A stretch of DNA of 64,000 nt from Blumeriella jaapii (Eukaryota > Ascomycota > Leotiomycetes > Helotiales > Drepanopezizaceae). The translations under genes were made by a program, and so were the position numbers. The stretch spans positions 62,001-126,000 of the forward strand of contig VWND01000005.1 of the NCBI GenBank assembly GCA_009599575.1. The letters run 5' to 3'. Under the pieces are notes generated by a model. It had not been told where the DNA came from. It searched no databases and saw only the letters and a list, made by a program, of their open reading frames with translations. Below, in pieces: positions 55,376 to 64,000 of the stretch (positions are counted from its first letter, which is position 1; each line of letters begins with the position of its first letter).

Positions 55376-55758
55376 CTGAACTTTTCGTTTAATGGTCCCA
55401 ATTGCATTGCGTAGCTGGGATGCGACGCTTTTTATACGTATTTGCAGGGTCCATTAGGGCGTGTCTGCACTTTTGTACGCCATTGCAAGCGCTAATAACT
55501 TAGTTTCGCAAATGATTATCGCTTTCGTACTTTTCAATAAAAGCTTATTGATATAACGCTAGTCTTTCGAATATAGTCTCCAAGCATTCCAAGCGCGACT
55601 TGCCAAGGTTTTCAGCCTGTATTCCTTTGTATATAGTCGTACGCCATGCTGTCAGGTAAAGCTTGCGGTTCTTAGTCGTTTCGAAATGAGCTTTCATAAA
55701 ACTAATTATTACGCCAAACTGGTAGTTCTTACGAATTATAATATTGCAGTAGTAGGCG

Positions 55759-56880
55759 TCAGCTGCTTTTTTTGAGCATGTGCGGAAAGGCCTTTGCGTA
55801 CAGGCTTTCGGGGAGATTGCATAAATCGCACAAACTGTAGAACTTCTTCAGCTTTACGTAGAATATATCCCATACTTTCCTTCCGTATTTTATTTTATCC
55901 TTGTAGTACATCTTGCTGAGGTTCAGAATTAACTGTGCAGAATCGTTTCTTTTGTAAGGTCTGACTTCTGCTTCTTCGTCGCCTGAAGGGTCATCGGGAG
56001 GGTCGTTGCCTTCAACTTTGGGAATCTTCGTTTTGTTTTTGAAGTTGTATAAAGTTTTGCCTCGTGTAAAAGGTGTATTACGTACGCTATTATCGCTACT
56101 TTTGGTAGGTATTTTGGTTGTTCGTAACGCATAAACGTTGGCTAGGCTGTCTCTTGCCTTTTGAAATCCACCCTTATCATTCTCGATATAGGCATTTCTA
56201 TTACTATAATAATTTTCGCTCCTAGCAACAGATTTAAATAGAGGGGGCAAGGGTGGGTTCTCCTTTTTATCTCTGAAGGCCACCTCGTAGCTAAATCCCT
56301 CGATTTTCATCTGTTGTCGTTCCTTATCTGCAGGGGTAAAAAGGATAGGTTTATTCTTCTAAAGTACAGCTGCCAGACGATCTGCATAGCTATTATCTCG
56401 GTTTTTAATAGGTGGGGCCATGTTAATTCCATAGGTAAACAAATGGTTGTAAAGGTTGCGTTTTAAGGGGGCGTATGCAATACTGAATAAATCGGCGTTC
56501 CAATCAGCAAAATCTTTTTGAAAAAGCTTTCATAAGCCCTTTCCTTGAACGTATTTTTGTGTTCTGCCTTATATCGTTCTAGAAAGAGGTAGATCCATCC
56601 ATTTACGGCAGGAGCGGTTTGGAAGGTAGCTGATTTTGGTTTGAATTGCTTCAGCCAAAGGTCGGTATCGATCTCGAAATCTAGGTCGAATAGAGGGTTT
56701 CGAGTGGGGTAGAAAGACATTCTCGACATTTTGGCTGCTTTTGCTTGCAATCAGGGGGGTTGCAAGGTCGAATTGGGTTGAATTGGGTTGTTGCTGTTCT
56801 TGGTGCGCAGGCTGCAGGCTCGGGCTTGGCGCAAATAAGTGGGTCTTTGTTGATTTCGGTTTTGGTTTTTGGTTGCGCAA
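55759..56880 (-). pseudogene. Copia Gag fragments
   Basis: Frame 56463-56880 holds the Gag N-terminal region (DLWLKQFKPKSATF and NGWIYLFLERY). Frame 55759-56310 has RPYKRNDSAQLILNLSKMYY and LCNLPESLYAKAFPHML, typical fungal copia Gag segments. Both are broken by stops. Confidence 0.75.
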
Positions 56881-57074
56881 GCTAGGCGCGAGCGTGTAGG
56901 ACGCGTACAGTCAAAGGGTCACCTCCTAGTACCTGATCTCAGCTATTCCGAAGAAGTCGTCGATTTTAGCGTAGCTCCAAGTGCAAGCAGGGGTCGCCTT
57001 TTGCACCGTTTTGCTACCTCTTCTTAGTAAACCTAGCTGCTCTGTGGTTAACAGTGAAGTCAACCACTGATCAG

Positions 57075-57273
57075 TGTTGGTATCACATAAGGGGGTTGTG
57101 TATACACAGTTAAGATATTGCAATAACTGGGGTTGTATTGCGAAAGAGATCTAAGGAGTAAACTAGCTATCGCACGGGTATGTGTAGGTAGGGCTGCACG
57201 CTTGCAGCCTACCGTCGTCACGTGGTCTGATCATGTGATTGTGCGCATGATCAGCCACCACCATATACCCACA
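57075..57273 (-). repeat. Copia LTR (5' LTR relative to the element)
   Basis: 199 bp, less mutated than its partner; keeps the terminal CCCACA. Followed directly by GATAT at 57274-57278. Confidence 0.92.
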
Positions 57274-58499
57274 GATATCGAAAATTAAAATAAAAAAATA
57301 AATTTAGCAACGTTTTCCGAAAAAGCTTTAAATAAACATATTGCGCTTTGCTGCGAAATTTACAAAACAAATAACAAACTAAACTTATTTTACGAATTAT
57401 TACAAACTATTCGAAAAAACTTTAAAAAATAAACCTCCGATACGTTTGCAAAGCTTAATTCCCGAGCTTAAAAAAAATTCCGCGAAACCTATTTAATCGC
57501 AGGCTTTTTTATAAAACTTATAGCAGAAATTTTTATACGCGGCAATAATTTAAGCTCGATTAAAATTAAATAAAATCGAATAAACTTCTGCTTTGCAAAA
57601 AAAAAAATTCGGTTGCGTATTAAATACGACGAAATATTCCGAAAATATAATCGCAAAATCAAAAAACCAAATAAACTATTATTTAACAAAGCAAAAAAAG
57701 ATTTCGATACTTTTGTATAATCGGTAAAATCTTAGTATAATTTCAGAAACCAAAACTCTAAAAATACCGGTCGCAATAACTTATATAACTCGTACGATTC
57801 ACAACGCAATATCGAAATTAAAAAGTTTTTTTAATACCAGTCCGAACATCAACGAAAATACCGCATATACGTTCGACCAGAGCAATTCTACCCAAAGCTG
57901 CAATTTCCGGTTTTATTTTATACGCAAATTCCCGATTATTTTCGTCAAATTAAAAATATTTCTAAAATTTATAATAATAAAAAAAAAAATATATAAAGTG
58001 CGGAATACAAAGTTCTGAACGACAAATTAAATATTTTTTATAAAAATTGTTTAAAATTTGAAATTTAGCAAAAAAACGAAATTAACTACGCAATTGTTTT
58101 TTTATTTATACTAAAAAACGACGCCTACGATTTTTATATAAATAAATTATACGGGCCAAAATTACGAATTTTAAATTATAATTGCTTTAATAAAAAAGCA
58201 GTTCGAAATTTTCGAATCCGCTCAGAAATACTTCGAAAAATAGCAATTTATAAATTTATTTCGTATAACTTTTATGCTTAAAAACGCTATCAAAACCAAA
58301 TCCGAATATTTTTTTAATTATAACTAAAAAGCTAATAATAATTCAACGCAACTTAACTTTCGAATATTATATAAACAAAACATTTCGCGACGTATTAATA
58401 AATGCGATTAAAAATATACCAAAAATACGCGTATACGCAATACAACCCAGCAAAGTTTTTTATTGCTCTTCTAATATAATTAAAAAGCTTTATATCGGT

Positions 58500-58815
58500 T
58501 ATTTTAAAACTAAACCCAGCTTCCGAAGCTTATTTATATTAGACCGGCATTTTTCAAAACAAAAACGAAAACACCGGAAATATATAAAAAAAGCTATCGA
58601 ACGTATATTATACCGATCGCGAATATAAAAGCAATAAAAAAACAAAAGTCGAAAAGGTTTATATCGAGAAAAATACAAAGCTTTTTTTTTCGTAGCAATC
58701 CGAAAAAAAAACACCCGGCCCAAACCGTAAAAAGCTTTGCTATATATGCAAAAAGTCAAATTATTAGTTTATTTAATATACGCCAAAAAAGCGAAAAGCA
58801 GCCTACGAAGCTTAA
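58500..58815 (+). pseudogene. Gag/zinc-knuckle remnant of the older copia relic
   Basis: Translation of the plus strand shows KKTPGPNRKKLCYICKKSNY, a stop, then TPKKRKAAYEA. This parallels the knuckle and KHSPEERKKAYDE of the nested element. Multiple stops. Confidence 0.65.
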
Positions 58816-60077
58816 AAGCACGAATTTTATTATTTTACAAGCGTTAATATATATTTCTTTCTGCCGAATATCGCCAGTTTTTAATTGAAATTAAAAGCGA
58901 AAGCGTATCGGAAACCAGCGGAAAGCGTAAAAAATTAATAATCAGCGGCCGCAATTCAGTTTTACAACTAAATTAAAAGCAATTAACGGCCAATAATTAA
59001 TAAAAAATTTACGTAATTACGCTACGTACTACGCGTATACGAATAAAAACTTATATTTATTTTTTTCGACGATTATTTTTCTCGATCAATTTATATTCGA
59101 ACGCTATTTTTCTTACAAATTCCAAGATTTTATTCTAGATACAAAAGCAGCAAAAATTTTTATTACAAAAAAACGATAAGCCGAAACTTTGCAAAAGTTA
59201 CTTTTTATTCTTTTATATATAAATCGATTTAAAAGCAAAATCAAAATCAAATTTAACGATAATATAACGAAAATTACCGGTTTTATAAATATAACGACAT
59301 CGCTAAAATTAATCACTTTTTATTTAATCAACGTAAATACGCCATTTTTAATCTTTTTTCAGAATTTCGATCGTTTAAAAGTTTATTATAACAATCTGTC
59401 CGATGTTTTTATTTAAAACCAAAAAAAAATTCCAATTATTCGCAAATAAAACTATTCGTTTTTAATATTGTATACGAAAAAGGCTATTTTGGCCCATTTG
59501 ATAATTACAAAATTACGTTAAATACATCGCAGATTCGGATATTTTTCCGCGGCGCGTTTTGCAAAAATGCTTAATTTATCCGGCTACGAAAACGTTTTTT
59601 TTAAAGTTTTAAAAACAATTAAAAAGTTCTGTTATTAATATCAAATGCACGGCGCAAGCTTTGGCAAATATAAATTTATTTTAAAAAACGACCAAGAATT
59701 CAATTATTTTATTATTATTAATATAATATACTTAAATAAAAGCCTAGTATTACACGTTGTCGATTTTGCAATTTCGTTTAATTCGGCAGCGTTTTTCAAA
59801 AATATAATCGTATTTGAAACTTTTAATTAATTGCGAAAATACTAAATAAATATATATTTAAAATTTCCCGATATTATTATATACGATCCAAATATTAATT
59901 TTAACGCAAAAAAATTCAAAAAAACTAACAAAAGCAATATTAATTATTATTAAGCAAATATCCACCGAAGCATATAATAATATAAAAAAAATTAAACGTT
60001 ATTATTATACGCTGCGACGTATTTATAAAATTATTACAGCTGAATTCAAAAAAACCGGTACCTTTAAAAAACAACGT

Positions 60078-60350
60078 TTGCAAATAGTTTTAAAAGCTAT
60101 TAACGATACAGCCGGTCTAGCAGGTTTTGTTTTAATTTTATTTATATTCGGCGCTTATTTTCGTATTTACGAAAATAACTTTTTTTTTTTTGCAAACATT
60201 ACAAAGCGAAAAAAAGCTGTACGCAAAAAAATAGCGAAAATCCGCCGATTGCAAGCGATTCGCCAAATGCAAAATACATTTTATACGCGCAATGGCCCGA
60301 ATATATTCGAAACGCTAAATCTGCCTTTCCAATCGCAAGTTCGTATATAA
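60078..60350 (+). pseudogene. Integrase remnant of the older copia relic
   Basis: 90 open codons: LKAINDTAGLAGFVLILFIF, then IRRLQAIRQMQNTFYTRNGP and FETLNLPFQSQVRI. It aligns by eye to the integrase end of the nested element. No intact enzyme. Confidence 0.8.
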
Positions 60351-60358
60351 CGCAAGGG

Positions 60359-60616
60359 GATAGGCAACGAAAAAGCTTAATAAAAAGGCCCTTACACCCT
60401 TTTCGCAATTGAAAAACAAACGTACACCGTTCAAATCAAAAAGAAAGCAGTCCAGTTGAGAATAACGGTTGTAAAGCCATACAATCAGATAGGCAACGAG
60501 AAAGCTTAATAGAAAGGCCCTTACACCCTTCTCGCAATTGAAGGACAAACGTGCACCGTTCAAATCAAGAAGAAAGCAGTCCAGTTGAAAATAACGGTTG
60601 TAAAGCCATACAATCA
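60359..60616 (+). repeat. Two-copy 129-bp tandem duplication
   Basis: Copies 60359-60487 and 60488-60616 start GATAGGCAACG and end ACAATCAG. The period is a multiple of three (43 codons). Differences are almost all transitions, with the first copy usually the A/T state. Confidence 0.9.
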
Positions 60617-61429
60617 GGAACCTTCGGAAGACGACGAACCGGAACCTGATAAAGAAGAACCCTAAAACCCCCTTCCGAGCGTACTTCCGAGCGTACAAAA
60701 TCAGAAAAACCCCTCAGAACCAGCAGAACCACGTCGTACAGGCCGAACAAAAAAAGCCCCACGCAAATACGACGATATATGCTTTAAGCAGCTGATTACT
60801 AAGACCTTTTGCGAAAAGCTTAATACGTTTTTCTGACGTACAAAAAAAAATCAAACCGGAAACTTTCAGCCAAATTGCGCGTTTCTAAAATAATTACAAC
60901 GGAAAGCGAAGCGTTTAAAAATTCCCAACGGCGTAAAATCGAAAGTTTACTAGCTATAAAAGTGTTCGAATTTATATAATACGATCCAATCCAATATAAT
61001 AGCGTGCGAATTTTCGGATCACGTTTAGTAAATAAAATAAAAGCGAAAAAAATCTTTATCCCGTTCGAAAAGTCAAAGCTTATAATACAAGCCTTTCTAA
61101 ACCAAAGCAAAAAAATCATATTAACGCAATCATTTATAATTTAGCGTTCGAGCTAAAAATTAATTATTGCTTTGGCCCTTTCGCTATTGCAACGAAAAAT
61201 ACACCTGTATTTGCGAAACATTATTCAGACTTATATACAAAATAAGCAACCGCTAAACCGGCTAATTTTAGCAAAATTACTAAAAAAAATAGCCTATTTA
61301 TATTCCGAAAGCACGATTATACGAATTAAAAAAACGTTATATAAAATTCCAAAAGCAAAACATTTTAATAAATAATATATTATATTTATCACAAAAAAAA
61401 GCTGTTTGCCGTTACGTCAATTTACGATT

Positions 61430-61560
61430 CCTGCTGTGACGATTCACTCTGTTGCCACCTCTCGTGTCACCCCAGCAACTACGTATAGCTGCAAGCTCCC
61501 TGGTCTTTTGGTGGGTCTTCTTATCAACTGTGGAGATTATTCATATATATAAGGCTTTTT
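61430..61560 (+). repeat. Possible gypsy 5' LTR segment (GC-normal island)
   Basis: A stretch with ordinary base composition starting TGTGACGATTCACTC and ending near a TATA-like TCATATATATAAGG. It sits between two RIP-degraded relics. Start and TATA motif suit an LTR, but no partner copy lies within the window. Confidence 0.35.
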
Positions 61561-62439
61561 TTTTTTAGCAACTTTTGCCTTTTGCAGTTGTTGATTTTAA
61601 ATGAATATCTTTGTTACAAAACCAAAAGCTCGTTTTTTATATTATATAAATACGGCGATCAGTTGACTGATTTCCCAGCTTTTCGATTAATTAAATCGTT
61701 ATATTATTAATAATTCTTTTTTTACGCTAGCGACGGCGTAAATTATTTTTTTTTTCGAATTTTTTACGGGTTATACTAAGATGATCGACCGGTCGTAAAA
61801 AAGCTTATTTCCGCATTTCGCGAAAAATAGCTTCCGTTCAACGATTTTTCTTTTAGCAGAGCTTTTCAGCTTCTGCTATTATACCTTAATTTTTCTTTTT
61901 TTAATCAGCGAAAAAACAATTTTTCCCAGAAGCTTTTTTTTCTGAAAAACAGTCCTCCCTCCGAAAAAAAAAAAACAAAAAAAAAGGCAAAGCGCCAACC
62001 ATTTCGCCTGTCACCTTTTTACAGCCTAGCGCTGAAAGCGTTTAGTTGAAACTTTTGCAAAATCAATTAAAAAAAACGCAAAAGCGTAAGCGACAACTTT
62101 TGGAAATTATACGACTGCGACAAACTTTTTAATCAGAGCGTTTGGTAGAATTTATCGAACGTGCTTTTGCCAGTCGCGAATCTGCTGTTTCTTTTTTTTT
62201 TCGCAACGTTTTATTTTAATTAATAAACGCCGTAGATTAACTTTTACGCTTTTCGCGAACTTTTTTTGGATTTTTTTTTGACGGCTAAGATTTTAGCGCG
62301 CTTTTCGAACGCTATGATTTTTATTTATCTGCTGACTTTCGATTAATTCGTATAAAGCGCGTTCCGAATTTTAAGTTTAAGTTAAATAATAATAAAAATT
62401 ACAAAGCATATTATTAAGAAACTAAAATTTTCGATAATT

Positions 62440-62960
62440 TCGAACTTTACTACGATTATTTCGCTGACGATCGATTTCGCAAAAATTATATATTCGATCA
62501 GACCGAAAGCGTGGTAAGAAAGTTTTTAACTCCGCGTATTTTAAATCGTTTCGATTTTATATTTTCCGAAAAATTAATAAAAAAAGTCGCCGATTTTCTG
62601 GCCGATTTTTTCGACGTTTAAAAGGCCGAAAACGAGTTTAAAATGCTTGTAATAAATACGTACGACGACTTTTGGCGCTTTTATCTGCGATTTTTTATTT
62701 TCGCAGCGAACGCTCAAATACGAACCGATAAACAGCTTCGGAACGTTTTTCGAAATAAAATACTAAAGCGTTTACGAGAAAAGCTGTATTTGAAATAGGC
62801 GCGTATAACGATTTTTAAAAATTGGCTTACCGCCGTCCGTTAAAAAAAACAAAGTCAGTTGGCCGAACGAACTTTGTACGCGAGTCGCTTTTTTACTAAG
62901 TCTACTATTTATTAAAATGGTAGGTTTTTAATCAAAGCGTACTACGAGTCAAATCGAACG
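62440..62960 (+). pseudogene. Gypsy Gag remnant
   Basis: One frame reads SVVRKFLTPRILNRFDFIFS, later DFWRFYLRFFIFAANAQIRT and VFRNKILKRLREKLYLK, resembling the retrotransposon Gag helix pattern. Several stops. Confidence 0.55.
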
Positions 62961-63334
62961 TACGAAAATCGTTCAAATGTTCCATAAGCTTTTTAGTTCT
63001 CTGCTGTTTTTTCTTTTCCTTCACGCCAAAACGCTTTTTTTAGCGTTTTTCTTTTTCGATCGGATCAACGACAACGCTCGTTTTTTATTTTATATCAGAA
63101 GGTTCGAAGCCAATCTGCACGACTTTTTACGGGCCGATCCTCGGTTTTATCCAAAGGTCCTTCCAGGCTGGTAGGTGTAAACAAGGTCGAACCGGCCGAA
63201 AATTCGCTTTTTGATAATAATAGTAAAAACGAAAATCCTTTTCCAAACGATTTTCAAAACGCATATAAAAAAGTTGAAAGCTTTTCCGCTAGTCGGGGAA
63301 ACGCCCAGGCTTAAGCAAAGCTTTTTTTTTAGGC

Positions 63335-63760
63335 GTGTTGCGCGATATGCGTTATTTTAACGTTCGAAAGCTTTTTGATAGCGATTTATTAACAATTCCC
63401 GTTATATTTATTAAAAATGGCTTTTCGTATAAAATGAAAGCGTTCGCCGATTTTAAAACGAACGGTTATGCGTTAATCGATTCGGCGCTGATTAAGTCCT
63501 TTTTTTTTTTTTTAAAATTTTTAATTTAATTTTTTCCGGCTTTTTTTTTTATAAAAAAGTATAATAAAGTTCGTAGCTATTTAATTATATATTTTACGCT
63601 TTTTAACTTTATTATTAATAATCGAATACAATCGTTTACTTTTTTTTTAATTATTAATCTCGGAAATTATGATATGATTCTAGGAAAAGCTTGGTTGGCC
63701 GAATATTAAGTTTTATTAAACTGTAATAAACGCAAGCTTTATTGGTCGAAGTTTTATTTT
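63335..63760 (+). pseudogene. Gypsy protease remnant
   Basis: The frame at 63335-63529 has YKMKAFADFKTNGYALIDSA, corresponding to the aspartic-protease active-site region with D(S/T)G lost (DFKTNG). Downstream ILGKAWLAEY ends at a TAA. RIP-type decay. Confidence 0.55.
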
Positions 63761-64000
63761 TTTATAGCTTTTTACGCTCGTTGTATTAAAATCTTTTATT
63801 TACATTTCCGAAAAATTTAATTTCGCTATTAAAACGACGTTATAAAACGTGACAAGAATCTTGATCAATTATGGCAGGCCTACGACGCTATGCGGAGCGC
63901 AAAAAGGTCGAATTTTATTCGCGGTGCTAATTTCGATGGCGACGCCAGTGGGATAATATAAGAAATTACATTATTATTTTTCCAGGCTGCCGATTTTTTT

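Larger units (their letters stand above)
51127..57273 (-). mobile_element. Ty1/copia LTR retrotransposon, full-length but defective
   Basis: 6,147 bp bounded by 199-bp direct repeats (51127-51325 and 57075-57273) that start TGTTGG and end near ACCCACA, flanked by the 5-bp duplication GATAT (51122-51126 and 57274-57278). Read on the minus strand the order is Gag, zinc knuckle, protease, integrase, reverse transcriptase, RNase H, which defines copia rather than gypsy. All frames are cut by stops. The two LTRs differ at eight sites, all transitions and none transversions, the mark of RIP. It inserted into an older plus-strand copia relic. Confidence 0.93.
57279..61420 (+). mobile_element. Older copia relic, heavily RIP-mutated
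   Basis: Very AT-rich sequence with stops every few codons. Fragments in plus-strand order still match the younger element: a zinc-knuckle KKLCYICKKSNY followed by YTPKKRKAAYEA (about 58,725-58,815), a protease-like NVNTPFLIFFQNFDRLKVYY (about 59,325-59,395), and integrase AINDTAGLAGFVLILFIFGA (from 60,096). So it is the same broad family, in the opposite orientation, and it hosts the younger insertion. Its LTRs were not identified. Confidence 0.75.
61560..64000 (+). mobile_element. RIP-degraded Ty3/gypsy relic, running off the window
   Basis: Extremely AT-rich with frequent stops. Plus-strand translation still shows a Gag-like helix-rich block (TYDDFWRFYLRFFIFAANAQ, about 62,660-62,720) and a protease/RT junction YDMILGKAWLAEY followed by a stop (about 63,670-63,710). 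In fungal gypsy elements this reads as Y(D/E)MILGxxWLxxYD. The order Gag then protease on the plus strand is consistent. The rest lies outside the window. Confidence 0.7.

Noticed and set aside
1..64000. tRNA, rRNA or CRISPR features
   Set aside because: I looked for T-arm style GGTTCRA blocks with matching acceptor stems and for regularly spaced repeats; none was convincing. A covariance-model tRNA scan would settle the tRNA question.

Overview
The window is nuclear DNA of a filamentous ascomycete (Pezizomycotina). Genes carry short introns (about 45-90 nt) with GT-AG borders and CTNAC-type branch sites. The gene set includes fungal hallmarks: a PTH11-like 7TM protein, a JEN-type carboxylate transporter, a family PL4 rhamnogalacturonan lyase, SPC24, FIS1 and TAM41. 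The right end shows repeat-induced point mutation (RIP): AT-rich retrotransposons full of stops and C-to-T / G-to-A changes. A plant-associated or saprotrophic fungus, perhaps a leotiomycete, is my guess; the class is not proven by the sequence.

Layout. 0.8-13.2 kb holds metabolic genes: an intradiol aromatic-ring dioxygenase, an alpha/beta hydrolase, a short-chain dehydrogenase, a secreted PL4 lyase and an aldo-keto reductase. A 537-bp non-autonomous Tc1/mariner-like element with perfect 30-bp terminal repeats lies just upstream of the lyase. 14.5-30 kb is a housekeeping block: a SANT-like protein with a duplicated exon, a TatD/Scn1-type metal hydrolase, a small membrane protein, the divergent pair SPC24 / FIS1, an RNF126-type RING E3 and TAM41. 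30.8-48.1 kb holds the PTH11-like receptor, a UBE2G-type E2, two tiny related two-exon genes, a CorA-like membrane protein with one frame break, a protein kinase with a fungal-specific N-terminal region, and the JEN-type transporter. The intergenic DNA here is long and carries many copies of the pentamer ACAGT/ACTGT.

From about 50.6 kb to the end there are no functional host genes. A Ty1/copia element (51,127-57,273, minus strand, 199-bp LTRs, GATAT target duplication) sits inside an older, much more AT-rich plus-strand copia relic. A RIP-degraded Ty3/gypsy relic runs off the window end. The host genes do not form a metabolic cluster: there is no PKS, NRPS or terpene backbone gene. They act separately in aromatic and pectin catabolism, redox chemistry, mitochondria, the kinetochore, ubiquitin and lactate/pyruvate uptake.

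Exon coordinates were derived by hand from splice motifs and frame continuity. Protein identities rest on motif recognition without a database search.
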